A stretch of 64,000 nt of DNA from Streptomyces diastatochromogenes (GCF_002242805.1 NZ_MCGQ01000026.1:1-64000), one strand, 5' to 3'; positions 25,686 through 34,995 are shown, counted from the stretch's first letter. The notes: generated from the sequence alone by a model not told the origin. A program made the numbers and translations.

Positions 25686-28600
25686 CTGTCAAGTACACCA
25701 TTGTCTGGACACTGCTGCCGGATCCCGCAGTCCCGCCCAGCGCCGACGGCACCCTCCATCTGACGCTGGTACTGAGCCCGCGGCTGACCACCACGGACGG
25801 CAGCCCCCCGGGTACCGCGGTTCACCCACTTTCGTCCTACCCGCTGATCGCGGCGCTGCCGACCCTGTCGTACCAGGTGTTTGTCGTGTACCACCAAGCC
25901 GGCGGCCACCAGCAGAAGGCCGCTGTCTTCAACGACGGGGCACTCGACACCGACCTGTGGAACCACCTGTTCCCCAGCACCACGCCCGTCAACTCTTTCC
26001 ATTTCAATGAAGCGCTGGCCCCCGCCCCGATCCGGTCCTACCCAGCCCATCTGGTCGAACGGTCGCTGAGCGAGCAGTACAGTCGACTGTTTGGCGCTGA
26101 AGGCGGCGACGGTGCGGAACATGTCCGCGCGGTCGTTCCGTGGCGGCTCTCCACGACGGAGGCGACAGAGCGATGGCAAGCGGTCGACCACTTGGTGGAC
26201 ACTATCGCGCCCCCCGATGACCCTGATTCCGTCCGCGCCCTGTCGGACCTTCTGCGCCGGCACGGGTCGCTGCCCGACGTCCTGGACGTCGACCCGCACG
26301 GCTGGGCCCGGCTGGCAGCGTTCCACAGCCCTCCTGGCCCTGCGGGGCAGGTGCAGGAGCCTGTGGCCGAGGCTCCCGAACGGCCCGGAAATGACTTCCA
26401 TGCGCTGGTCGCCGCCCTCACCGACCACCCCGATCTCATGGCCCGTACCGGGCTCGTCCGGCGGCTAGCCGTTCCGCCGCCCAGCCCACTGACGGACGGC
26501 CCATTGACTCTGCAGGCGTTCGTCACCCACGGTGCGCAGATCGAGGACTTCCGGCCGTGCACCGCCTGCGTCGCCGCGTCCGGCCGGCTGTTCCTCGCCC
26601 GGCGGGACGGAAACGCCGCGCTGTTCCTTCCGCTGAACGACACCACCACATACACCGCGACCGACGTCGACGTGGACGCGGGTGGCCTGGCACTCCAGTC
26701 GTACGCGCATCTGCTGCGTCGCCGCCCTCGCGATGAACCGCCCCCGGCCGTCCGGCCCCCGGCGCTGCGGTCCGACGGCATCGCGGTGATGGAGGCGAAT
26801 CGTCAGATCGCCTTCGGGCAGGCACTGCGCACCGCCAAGAACGCCAACGACGATCTCAAGCAGGGGCTGCCCGGCGACGCCACCACCCTGGCGTCCGACA
26901 CCCTGCAGACCGGCTTCCGCCTGGACGTCTTCGACGAGGGCTCCAACCGCTGGTACCCGTTGTGCCGCAGAACCGGCACCTACACGGTGCGCGGCCTCGC
27001 CCACACCATCCCCATCGATGATGAGGGCATCGTCACGGACGTCGTCGGCCAGAACGTCGACGCGGACGGTGACGGCAACACCCTCTCCTTGCACCAGAAC
27101 GTGTTCCGCTGGAACGGCTGGAGCCCGGTCGTCGCCCCCGACGGCAGGACACTCGACCTCAACGGCAACACCGTGGATCCGGGCGCGTCCCACGACTCAA
27201 CGCTCCCGTACTCCGTACAACTCGGCGTCCCGGACAACACGCTGCCCTCGCTGCGCTACGGTCGTCGCTACCGCTTCCGCGCCCGCCTCGTCGACCTCGC
27301 CGGACGGGCCACCCCCTTCACCCAACAGCCGGTATCCGGTGAGCCCGCGACCCCGACGTTGCGCTACTGCCGTTACGAGCCGATACCGGCACCCATCCTG
27401 GTGCCCCGCAAACGCATGACCGAAGGCGAGTCGCCCACCCTGCTGATCGTGCGGACCGACAACGCGAACCCCTCAGCACCGACGCTCGGGCCGCCGTCCG
27501 AGCGTCACCTTCTGCCGCCGAAGGCGGCTGTACAGCTCCTGGAACGCCACGGTGTCCTGGACGAGGCTGCCAAGCACCGGCTGGACCCGCAGGTCTACGC
27601 CCTGTTGAAGCAGCTCGACGGCGGGGTGGTCCCGCGCACCACTACGGACGACGGCGCCGGTGGTACTCCCTACATGGACGTCGACCGGATGCAGCCTCTA
27701 TGGGCGCCCGACCCATATTCCCGAGGCATCGCCCTCGACGGATGGCCGATGGCTGCCCTGCGCATGGAGTGGCCGCACGGCACCGCGTGGCACGAGCAGT
27801 TCCCGGTACGGCTGACGGTGCGGCCTGGGGCGGCCGGGACAGCACCGCAGGTGACCACGGACGCGGCGGCACGCCTCATACAGGTGACCGTAGCCCCCGG
27901 TGCATCCTTCCCGGTCCGGCTGAGCAGTGCGCTCAGCACGGGCGACGAGGAGAACCTCGGCCTGTGGCGCTGGTTCATCAACAACGGCCACACTCCCGCC
28001 GAGATCACGGCGGCCCGGGCCGACGCCCTCGCCGGCCGCCTCTCACAGCTGACACCCGCGACGGAGCTGCAGATCCTGCACGCGGTGCGCTGCCCCCTGC
28101 AACCCCCGACGTTTAGCCAAGTCGCGGTACTCCGCGACCCCGGTGCCACCTCCTACGTACTGGATGATCCGGCCCTGCAGGTCCACGACCTCACGACCCA
28201 GTCCGTACACATCGAGGCCGCGTGGGACGAGTTCGACGACACGGCGCCGTCCGGGCCCATCACCTCCCCGGCGCGCACCGTCCTGCGACAGGACGAACGC
28301 GACACCCGCCCGGCCCCGCCGCCAGGCGCGCCCACGCTGGCCGCGGAGCACTTCCGGTCCCGCCATGACCTAGGGGACAACCGCCATCATCGCCTCCGCT
28401 ACACCCCCGTCGGCACCTCACGGTTCGTGAAGTACTTCGCGCAGCGGCGGACGGTGCACCTTGCCGGCACCACGCCAGTCACGCTGGCAGGCGCATTCGT
28501 GCCGGGCACCGTCGTGGTCCGGGCGGCCGTTCCCCCCACCGCGGCGAGCGGTACCCCAGGCGAACCGGGCACCACCTACCTCCTCGACCGGGATGTGCGG

Positions 28601-29632
28601 GTCGACACCGACCACGGAACCGTCACCCGCATGCCCGGTGGCGCAATCGCCGACAACGCGGCCGTCGACGTCTCCTTCGTCGTACCCCCGGTCACCTCGG
28701 CCAGCGCCGCCACCTCGCTCGACGTACCAGCGACGGTCCAGCCGCCTGCACCGGCCGTGGAGTCGGTCGTCCCCGCCTTCAAATGGCAGCTGGACCAGTC
28801 GGGCGGGACCCTGGTCAGCACCCGGCACGGTGCCCTGCGCGTCTACCTCAAACGCCCCTGGTACGCCTCGGGCGAGGACGAGCAGCTGGCCGTGATGGTC
28901 ATGGGCCAGAACGCCACACCGGACGGCCACTCCGCGGAGTGGGCCACGATGTGGGGCCGGGATCCGGTCCGCGGAGCGGGTTCGGCCGAGACCATCGGCT
29001 ATCCGCGGCCGTCCGACCTCAAAGCCGACGCCATGGTGCAGACCGGCCCCGGGCAGGCGATGGCCTACGACGTGAAGTTCGACGACATCCGCAAACTCTG
29101 GTACGCCGACATCCGGTTCACCGCCGACTCGGTGTACGAGCCGTTCGTACGGCTGCGGGTAGCACGTCTTCAGCAACATGCGCTGCTCACTCCGACGGAC
29201 CTGCGGCTCTCGTCGGTGGTGGACGCCGGATTCGCCAAGATCCCCGCTTTCCGCAGGACATCGATGAGCCGGACCGGAAACTCGGTCACCGTGACGGTAG
29301 TGGGTCCGGTGCCGCCTCCCGGAGCCGCTGTACCAGCGGGGGACGTCTCGTCTGAGGTAACCGCCGTGGTTCAAGTGCGCAGCGCGACGGTCGCCGCAGG
29401 CGGGGATGCCTTGGCCTGGCTTACGTTGGACACCTCGCCGCCCATGACCCTCAACAACGACGCGGTTGGAGTGATCGGCCGCTGGAAAGGGACGCTCCAG
29501 CTGCCACCGGACGCGGTCGCCGCCCACCGTCCTATGCGGCTGCTGGTGCAGGAATTCGAGCGCTACCAGGGGCCGGCCGACAACCAGATCAGCCGTCGGC
29601 CGATGTACCTCGACACGCTGCCCATCGCCTGA
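25682..29632 (+). CDS. Uncharacterised giant protein, 1316 aa
   Basis: Starts at ATG 25682 inside the stop of the 914-aa gene. It is predicted to be mainly beta-strand with many immunoglobulin- or fibronectin-like segments ('YGRRYRFRARLVDLAGRATPF', 'HIEAAWDEFDDTAP'), and has no signal peptide. 'FRPCTACVAASGRLFLARRDGNA' contains a CxxC pair. The segment around residue 470 has an Asp-rich 'DADGDGNTLSL' resembling a calcium-binding loop. No enzymatic motif was identified. Its size, its coupling to the 914-aa protein and its protease neighbours suggest a structural or secreted assembly, but function is unknown. It ends 16 bp from the convergent subtilisin gene. Confidence 0.7.
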   Translation: MTVKYTIVWTLLPDPAVPPSADGTLHLTLVLSPRLTTTDGSPPGTAVHPLSSYPLIAALPTLSYQVFVVYHQAGGHQQKAAVFNDGALDTDLWNHLFPSTTPVNSFHFNEALAPAPIRSYPAHLVERSLSEQYSRLFGAEGGDGAEHVRAVVPWRLSTTEATERWQAVDHLVDTIAPPDDPDSVRALSDLLRRHGSLPDVLDVDPHGWARLAAFHSPPGPAGQVQEPVAEAPERPGNDFHALVAALTDHPDLMARTGLVRRLAVPPPSPLTDGPLTLQAFVTHGAQIEDFRPCTACVAASGRLFLARRDGNAALFLPLNDTTTYTATDVDVDAGGLALQSYAHLLRRRPRDEPPPAVRPPALRSDGIAVMEANRQIAFGQALRTAKNANDDLKQGLPGDATTLASDTLQTGFRLDVFDEGSNRWYPLCRRTGTYTVRGLAHTIPIDDEGIVTDVVGQNVDADGDGNTLSLHQNVFRWNGWSPVVAPDGRTLDLNGNTVDPGASHDSTLPYSVQLGVPDNTLPSLRYGRRYRFRARLVDLAGRATPFTQQPVSGEPATPTLRYCRYEPIPAPILVPRKRMTEGESPTLLIVRTDNANPSAPTLGPPSERHLLPPKAAVQLLERHGVLDEAAKHRLDPQVYALLKQLDGGVVPRTTTDDGAGGTPYMDVDRMQPLWAPDPYSRGIALDGWPMAALRMEWPHGTAWHEQFPVRLTVRPGAAGTAPQVTTDAAARLIQVTVAPGASFPVRLSSALSTGDEENLGLWRWFINNGHTPAEITAARADALAGRLSQLTPATELQILHAVRCPLQPPTFSQVAVLRDPGATSYVLDDPALQVHDLTTQSVHIEAAWDEFDDTAPSGPITSPARTVLRQDERDTRPAPPPGAPTLAAEHFRSRHDLGDNRHHRLRYTPVGTSRFVKYFAQRRTVHLAGTTPVTLAGAFVPGTVVVRAAVPPTAASGTPGEPGTTYLLDRDVRVDTDHGTVTRMPGGAIADNAAVDVSFVVPPVTSASAATSLDVPATVQPPAPAVESVVPAFKWQLDQSGGTLVSTRHGALRVYLKRPWYASGEDEQLAVMVMGQNATPDGHSAEWATMWGRDPVRGAGSAETIGYPRPSDLKADAMVQTGPGQAMAYDVKFDDIRKLWYADIRFTADSVYEPFVRLRVARLQQHALLTPTDLRLSSVVDAGFAKIPAFRRTSMSRTGNSVTVTVVGPVPPPGAAVPAGDVSSEVTAVVQVRSATVAAGGDALAWLTLDTSPPMTLNNDAVGVIGRWKGTLQLPPDAVAAHRPMRLLVQEFERYQGPADNQISRRPMYLDTLPIA

Positions 29633-29648
29633 CCCAAAGCGGCCTCTT

Positions 29649-30680
29649 TCAGGCAAGCAAGTACGGGGAGCCGAGTGTGGCGTACGCCGCCCAGGCGTCG
29701 AGGAGCGGAGGAACCACCGAGCGGCGCACCCGGAACGGTGACTGTGCGACGGCCGAGCGCACCACGGTCGCCGACGTTCGCGGGAACCTCGAACACAGCA
29801 ACGCGATCGTCCCGGTGACGAAGGGCACCGCCGCGCTCGCGCCGGAGAAGCGGGCCGTCGTGCTGCCGTTCGGGGCCGTCCCCGGAACCTTTTCTCCTGG
29901 TGCGCGCAGTCCAGAGCGTCCGATTGTCGTAACTAGCGGCAAGCCGCCCAAGGGCGCACCGCCCGCGGAGCAGGCGACGACTGGAAGGACGGCCGGGTGG
30001 AGGGTGAGGACGGAACTACCGGACAAACTCGGACCGTCGGCAGCGGCCACGATCGGCACACCGCGGGCAGCGGCCGCATCGAGTGCCGCGCTCAGTCGGC
30101 GAAGGCCCGCCGATGCGCCAAGGCTGCCGGCGTGGCGCACTGTCAAGCTCAGGTTGACGACTGTGGCGCCGGCCGCCAAGACCTCGGTCAGGGCGGTAGC
30201 CAGTTCCTCCGGCCGCGTGGCGACGGAGCGGCAGGGGGCCGTTCCGAACACGGGCCGCACCAGCAGAGTGCAACCGGGACAGATGCCCGGTGCCGCGCCG
30301 GTCCTTCGTGCCCCGAGCAGTCCGGCAACCAGCGTTCCGTGCCGGCAGGCCGTGTCGACATCGGTGCCATGGCATTCGGCATCCGGTAGGCCGAGGAAAC
30401 GCAATCGGCGTCGATCGAGGCCGAGATAGTCCCGGGAGACGGTGCCATCGATCAGGGCGACGACGACCTCCGGGCGCCCGGAGCCAAGCGCCATCAGCGG
30501 AGTCAGTCGCACTAGGTCGTACAGCCGGCTCAGATCATCAGGCGCTGGCGAGTCAGCCGCAAATGCCGTCCGACGTCCACACCGTGTAGGTGTAACTTCC
30601 GTCGTATTGTCTGCATTTGGTACGCGTCCAGTGGACTCCGTCGGCGTCACACTTCCCCTCCTCGGTGCAGACTGGCTCAT
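29649..30680 (-). CDS. Subtilisin-like protease, PatA/PatG type
   Basis: An S8 peptidase with Asp in 'VVVALIDGTV', His in 'CRHGTLVAGLLGA' and Ser in 'FSGASAAVPFVTGTIALL'. The order and spacing match the protease domains of cyanobactin-type PatA/PatG enzymes, and 'LSRLYDLVRLTPLMALGSG' just before the Asp matches the usual lead-in. There is no secretion signal. The start is uncertain: ATG 30680 and GTG 30650 overlap the upstream small gene by about 100 bp, and GTG 30512 would lose part of the lead-in. Together with the PatG-C-like protein at 31478-32401 it forms a split PatG-like pair. It is likely to cut the small R(L/M)PGF proteins encoded between the two genes. Confidence 0.8.
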   Translation of the reverse strand: MSQSAPRRGSVTPTESTGRVPNADNTTEVTPTRCGRRTAFAADSPAPDDLSRLYDLVRLTPLMALGSGRPEVVVALIDGTVSRDYLGLDRRRLRFLGLPDAECHGTDVDTACRHGTLVAGLLGARRTGAAPGICPGCTLLVRPVFGTAPCRSVATRPEELATALTEVLAAGATVVNLSLTVRHAGSLGASAGLRRLSAALDAAAARGVPIVAAADGPSLSGSSVLTLHPAVLPVVACSAGGAPLGGLPLVTTIGRSGLRAPGEKVPGTAPNGSTTARFSGASAAVPFVTGTIALLCSRFPRTSATVVRSAVAQSPFRVRRSVVPPLLDAWAAYATLGSPYLLA

Positions 30681-30852
30681 AAGTGCACTTCCTCATGCAG
30701 GGTGGCATGCACCGGGCCATGCAGCCTGCCATGTCGCTGGAGTGCCGGCACTGACTCGAGCAGTCGTTGTGACAGATCGGCCTGCACTCCTCAACGGGGG
30801 TTATCTGTGCGGGATATACCACCGGCTCCGCGGTGAATCCTGGCAACCTCAC
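30553..30852 (-). CDS. Cys-rich small protein with MRLPGFTAE start (99 aa)
   Basis: Begins 'MRLPGFTAEPVVYP'. A block of paired Cys residues follows ('CRPICHNDCSSQCRHSSD', then 'CMARCMPPCMRKC'), about 13 Cys in all. It ends with one module 'KCDADGVHWTRTKC', then a 'YTVWTSDGIC' tail. The N-terminus is shared with the 145-aa neighbour, and the module is shared as well. There is no classical signal peptide. It is probably a precursor or effector processed by the adjacent PatG-like proteases (inference). The 3' end overlaps the 5' end of the longest possible subtilisin frame. Confidence 0.7.
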   Translation of the reverse strand: MRLPGFTAEPVVYPAQITPVEECRPICHNDCSSQCRHSSDMAGCMARCMPPCMRKCTYEPVCTEEGKCDADGVHWTRTKCRQYDGSYTYTVWTSDGICG

Positions 30853-31009
30853 TGCGACTCATCCCCTACCCGATCAGATTCATCATTCACAGCAGGATGA
30901 AAGTGCACTCACCACAAACAGGGCCTGCCTGCGACTTCCTCCTCCCTTTCCGTTGTCCGCTCGCTGGATCCATCGCATGAGCGCATTCCCGGTCGAAGGA
31001 ATCGAGCCG

Positions 31010-31447
31010 TCAGGCGGTGACAGTATTGACACAGATGCCGTCCGACGTCCACGGCGTGGAGGTACCGCCACACTGCGTATCGCATACCGTACGTGTCCAG
31101 TGGATGCCGTCGGCGTCACACGTCGTTTCACCCCTGCAATTCACCGGCTTGTCCGCGACCCACGGCGTGTAGGTATGATCGTCGCCATACCGCATATCGC
31201 ATACCGTGCGCGTCCAGTGGATGCCGTCGGCGTCACACGTCGTTTCGCCCCTGCAATTCACTGGTTTATTCCTGCAATCAAAGGAGCAGCCGGCCCGACA
31301 CGCCTCATACGACTCCGGGGGTCCAGCAATGCACCTAAGAGCAACACACCGTCTATTGCATTCCTCCTCGGTCAGCGGCCCGAAAATCCAGGGCGGAATA
31401 GTGGGATGTGGCAACAGCGACTGTGCGGTAAATCCAGGCATTCTCAC
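31010..31447 (-). CDS. Cys-rich small protein with duplicated WTRT module (145 aa)
   Basis: Begins 'MRMPGFTAQSLLPHP', matching the start of the 99-aa neighbour. It contains 'ECNRRCVALRCIAG' and two copies of 'NCRGETTCDADGIHWTRTVC', spaced 37 residues apart, and ends 'PWTSDGIC'. The duplicated stretch is nearly identical at DNA level (about 31080-31150 and 31190-31260), which indicates a recent internal duplication. It is a presumed substrate of the S8/PatG-C pair. Whether the Cys residues form disulfides, bind metal or carry modifications cannot be told. Confidence 0.7.
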   Translation of the reverse strand: MRMPGFTAQSLLPHPTIPPWIFGPLTEEECNRRCVALRCIAGPPESYEACRAGCSFDCRNKPVNCRGETTCDADGIHWTRTVCDMRYGDDHTYTPWVADKPVNCRGETTCDADGIHWTRTVCDTQCGGTSTPWTSDGICVNTVTA

Positions 31448-31477
31448 AACAACTCATCCCTCAATAAATCTTATTCG

Positions 31478-32401
31478 TCATACGGGCGAAAGCGGGCTTA
31501 CAACGAACGGGAACATGTTGTGGACGTCGGCCCGAACGCCGTACTTCGTGGTGAGGAACGTGGCGCGGTCCATATACGTGAAGATGGCGTCCATGACCGT
31601 GCGGTTCTCGCTGACATCGGAACGTTGCACTTCGATCGAAGTTAGCGAGGCGTTGTCCGCGTGCTTGCGAAAAGTTTGCTGATAAATGACAGGATAACGG
31701 ACGGCGAGGTAATTCATCGCGCGATGCTGGGGCATAGCGCCCGTATTGTCGGTCATCCGCAGGACGCGGTCCAGCACTTCTTTTGCGGTTGCCTCGAATC
31801 CCTCTTCCGCCACGCTGTCCGGTCGCTGGATGGAGTGCACGAGCTCGTCCCGGTCGAAGGAGTAGAGCTGAGCGAGACGCACGGTCGGCAGGGTCAGCCC
31901 GTTGCACGCCTCGGGCGCGGACAGCGGTCCGCGACGGCCGATCACCACGTCGAGGTCCGTCGTCTTGGGGTTGGAACGTATGGCCTCCTCGGCCAGCAGC
32001 CCGTAGCTGTGTGAATCGGAGGGTTCAAGGATGTACGTCTCCATTCCCTGGACGTTGAAGACGAAACAGAGCTGGCGCACGAGGTAGCGGTTCTCCGACC
32101 GAGTGAGCGTTTCGTACAGTGCCTCCCGGTCGGTCCTGGGCGCGGCGTCGGTACGGCCGATACTCTGGGCGAACTCCCGCTCAACACCGACGTCGGGAAA
32201 GCGGAAAGAGATCTGACCAAGCGCGTAGACGTATGGACTCGGTTCGCCGAATGGCGCGTCATAGTCACCGTCGGCCTCTTCGGTAGGACCTGGAGAAGCG
32301 CAACGGTGGCACTCCTCGGGCACGACGATTGCTGATTGCCGATCTCCACGGCGCTCTACGGGTCCGATGCCGCCGGCCGGCGCGATTTCTTGGTCGCTCA
32401 T
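31478..32401 (-). CDS. PatG C-terminal-domain-like protein
   Basis: A 307-aa protein resembling the C-terminal part of PatG-type cyanobactin maturation proteases: 'YVYALGQISFRFPDVGVEREFAQSIGR', then 'NRYLVRQLCFVFNVQGMETYIL', 'DLDVVIGRRGPLSAPEACNGL', and 'LYSFDRDELV'. In cyanobactin systems this region is fused to the subtilisin; here the protease is a separate gene (29649-30680). The start is ATG 32401 with GAAGGTG upstream; an upstream extension to 32539 reads non-coding-like sequence. The genes between it and the protease encode the likely substrates. Confidence 0.75.
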   Translation of the reverse strand: MSDQEIAPAGGIGPVERRGDRQSAIVVPEECHRCASPGPTEEADGDYDAPFGEPSPYVYALGQISFRFPDVGVEREFAQSIGRTDAAPRTDREALYETLTRSENRYLVRQLCFVFNVQGMETYILEPSDSHSYGLLAEEAIRSNPKTTDLDVVIGRRGPLSAPEACNGLTLPTVRLAQLYSFDRDELVHSIQRPDSVAEEGFEATAKEVLDRVLRMTDNTGAMPQHRAMNYLAVRYPVIYQQTFRKHADNASLTSIEVQRSDVSENRTVMDAIFTYMDRATFLTTKYGVRADVHNMFPFVVSPLSPV

Positions 32402-32463
32402 GATCGGATTCACCTTCGCTGGCCTGGTAATGAAGCACAGGTCACGAGCAGAGAACGCGGCAC

Positions 32464-32682
32464 TCAGCGCCGACTTGGGCGGCCCGAGACGACGATCCAT
32501 CGATCCAGCCGGCGTGCGCGCTTCTGGCAACCGCTGCACGGGGTGACCCCCAACGCGTGCGTGACACGCTCAGCCAGTTCCCCGAGGCCGATCTCATCGT
32601 CTCCGACGAATCCAGGAAGCCGCACTCTGCGAGCGGAACGGCCATGTCCGTCCCGTGCCCGGTCTTCCGACTCCTGGCCCAT
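32464..32682 (-). CDS. Small protein with RLPGF and CSGC motifs (72 aa)
   Basis: After a short polar N-terminus the sequence reads 'RVRLPGFVGDDEIGLGELAERV' across residues 19-40, then 'THALGVTPCSGCQKRARRLDRW'. The 'LG...LGV-PC-GC-KRA--L-RW' segment is a recurring motif in small bacterial proteins of unknown role. The RLPGF stretch matches the N-termini of both Cys-rich proteins downstream. GGGGAGAGG lies about 9 nt before ATG 32682. It is the first gene of the minus-strand group and a third candidate substrate for the PatG-like pair. Confidence 0.6.
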   Translation of the reverse strand: MGQESEDRARDGHGRSARRVRLPGFVGDDEIGLGELAERVTHALGVTPCSGCQKRARRLDRWIVVSGRPSRR

Positions 32683-33220
32683 GCGCCGTCACCTCTCCCC
32701 GAATCCATCATCTCCTTCTTACGGTCGGACCGCATCTCATGGAGCGGATTACCGTGGCTGTGGTCGATTACGCGTCACAACAGGCTGCTCCGGGAGTGCC
32801 CTAACTGCCTGGGTCTGGCCATGAGCTGCCGCGTTGGTCGACGGCAGCACCGTCGCTCGTGGCCGACCGAGGCCGCCACCGCTTCGGCTTTCAACCACCA
32901 TCGCTAGTCCCGCAGTGCTGACGCCTGCCATTCGCGACGCCTCAGCGCAGAGTTGCCACTTCAGGTTGCATCGGAGAGACTAATGAGGTAGGCGCGAATC
33001 CGCCCGGGTTTCCGGATGTTCTACGGTGAGCCTGCGTCGGCGTGAAGAGCTCCGCAGAGGCTGAACCACCAGGTTCCGTGCTCATTCCACGTTGCGATCA
33101 TCCTTCACTGACGCTGAGCCAGCACGGTCACTTTTCCGTGGCGGTCGCGCGGTGGGCGACGACCACAGCCACGAAACGATCAGCTGCCTACAACGGCAAG
33201 GGTTGCTGGAGGGGTAGGAA
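32683..33220. other. Divergent intergenic region of the protease locus
   Basis: These 538 bp separate the leftward small-protein/PatG operon from the rightward protease gene. No convincing gene or RNA was seen. It must contain both promoters, but no clear -35/-10 pair stands out. Confidence 0.4.
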
Positions 33221-34381
33221 ATGAACGCTGCTGACGGCAGCGGCATGGGATTTTCTGTGCCGCCACAAGGAGAGAGGATGCAAGGGTCGACTGGCGAGGC
33301 TGGCGGCGTTTCCTTTGAGCCCTCGCCCGAGATGCTGGCTCAGCAGGAGGAGGCCAGTGGCATCAGCGATCCACGCGTCCGGGAAGCCAAGGAGGCGCTT
33401 GCCGAAGCGATTCGGCAGGACCTCTACGGGAGGGCACCTGGGCCTCGGACCGAGGAGAGTCTGAGCGGTGCGGCCATGATACGAGGCGTCGCCGTTGGGC
33501 CGGGCGAACGCGGCGGGGAAGGCGCACCAGGGCAGCAGGTGCTGCAGGTGTATGTGGCCGAGCCTCTGACAGCAGACCAAGTGCGCGCGTTGCTCGTTGA
33601 TGCCATGGACGTGCGACTGGCAGGCGACGTGCCTCTCCAGGTGATACATGCCGGCATCATCAGGGCAAAGTCCGGAGCGTTCCGGACGCGGCCTGCCCCC
33701 GGAGGGATCTCCGTGGGGCACTTCCAGGACAAGAAAGGGTTTGGAACCCTGGGGTGCCTGGCCACAGGACGGAGTGGAGACGCCGCAGGCAAACTGTTCT
33801 GCCTAAGCTGCAACCACGTGCTCGCCCTGAGCAACAGCGCCCAACTGGGGGACTGCATTGTCCAACCCGGCCCGGGTGACGGCGGCAGTTGCCCCTCAGA
33901 GCAGATCGCAGTCCTGGAGAATTACGGAATCCTCGACTTCTCCGGCAAGACGAACTATGTCGACTGTGCAATCGGCTGGTGTTTCCCAGACCGAGTCACC
34001 AAATCACTGTTCCACATTGTGAACGGTGTCGTCCAGTATTTTGGAATCAGCAGTCAGACCCGTGTCGCCACGCCGAACATGTGGGTGGGGAAGATGGGCC
34101 GCACGACGCAACTAACCTACGGGAGAGTCACGTCCACCACTTGGAGTGGCAAGATCGACTATGACGATGGCGACGAAGCCTACTTCGACCGCCAGATCGC
34201 CATCACCAACCCGGGTTACAACTTTTGCCTTGGAGGCGACTCGGGCTCGATCATCTGGACCGGTGACTCCGCGACGAACCCCGTGGGCCTGCTGTTCGCA
34301 GGCGACGATGCAGCGGGAACCACGTTCGCCAACCCCATCGACTGGGTCCTGAGCACACTGAACATCAACCTGTCCACCTGA
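33221..34381 (+). CDS. Trypsin-like serine protease, second copy in locus
   Basis: A 386-aa protein with His in 'CLSCNHVLAL', Asp in 'YVDCAIGW' and Ser in 'LGGDSGSIIW', the full chymotrypsin-fold triad. The N-terminal 160 residues contain a helical segment ('VREAKEALAEAIRQDLYG') and a strand pair ending 'VQVYVAEPLTADQVRALL'. This resembles the N-terminal architecture of the protease at 21945. Six Cys residues lie in the protease domain. There is no signal peptide. GGAGGGG at 33208-33214 places the start at ATG 33221. The two proteases flank the giant-protein and PatG genes, which suggests one functional locus. Confidence 0.8.
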   Translation: MNAADGSGMGFSVPPQGERMQGSTGEAGGVSFEPSPEMLAQQEEASGISDPRVREAKEALAEAIRQDLYGRAPGPRTEESLSGAAMIRGVAVGPGERGGEGAPGQQVLQVYVAEPLTADQVRALLVDAMDVRLAGDVPLQVIHAGIIRAKSGAFRTRPAPGGISVGHFQDKKGFGTLGCLATGRSGDAAGKLFCLSCNHVLALSNSAQLGDCIVQPGPGDGGSCPSEQIAVLENYGILDFSGKTNYVDCAIGWCFPDRVTKSLFHIVNGVVQYFGISSQTRVATPNMWVGKMGRTTQLTYGRVTSTTWSGKIDYDDGDEAYFDRQIAITNPGYNFCLGGDSGSIIWTGDSATNPVGLLFAGDDAAGTTFANPIDWVLSTLNINLST

Positions 34382-34651
34382 CCACACCATCTAGCCCGGG
34401 CAACGGGCAAGGTTCACCGCTCCCCCGGGCCGGTGCGCCCTATCGTGGTGTGGCGGCGGGCAAGGCACGCAACCCCGTCGGCCGGGCCAGCCGCGACGGG
34501 CGGCATGGCGCAGCCGGCCCTGCCTCCTCTGATCGGAGAAGGCAGGGCCGTGAGATGAGGGTGCCGGTCGGCAGCCGATGTTTCGGGTTGGCCCCTGCGC
34601 GCCCGCCGGTCAGGGGTCTGTCAAACGAGCGGTGTAACCAGGGTGTTGGGG

Positions 34652-34820
34652 CTACTGACGGGCTGCTGAGAGGCGGCCATCGAAGGTGATGTCGAAGGCG
34701 TTCAGGGCGGTCTTCCAGCGCATGGTCCAGCGGGCCTGGCCCTTGCCGGTGGGGTCCAGCGACGTGATGGCCATGTATACGCATTTCAAGGCCGCGGTTT
34801 CGTTCGGGAAGTGGCCGCGG
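34652..34820 (-). pseudogene. IS256-family transposase C-terminal fragment
   Basis: The last 55 codons of a mutator-type transposase: 'RGHFPNETAALKCVYMAITS', 'LDPTGKGQARWTMRWKTALN' and 'AFDITFDGRL', to a stop at 34652. The rest of the element is absent. The flanking 270 bp on the left and 175 bp on the right hold nothing recognisable. Confidence 0.75.
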
Positions 34821-34995
34821 GCTGCCTATGACCTCGACGCCAGCCCGCTGACCCGCCACGACGTTACCGTGCGGTATGAGAGCGCTACGGGTCGATAAGG
34901 CCGCCGACCGAGGTCTGTCTACCACTGAGCACTCGGTTTGCCGACAACACCCGTCAGGCTCAGCCGGTTCACCTCATGCTCAGTGGCATGGGGGG

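Noticed and set aside
28418..29656. A 412-codon minus-strand frame inside the 1316-aa gene
   Set aside because: It is a shadow frame: no motif, no ribosome site, and Arg/His/Gly-biased composition.
32402..32539. N-terminal extension of the PatG-C-like protein to an ATG at 32539
   Set aside because: The extra 46 residues look non-coding and overlap the 3' end of the small RLPGF gene. ATG 32401 has a ribosome site.
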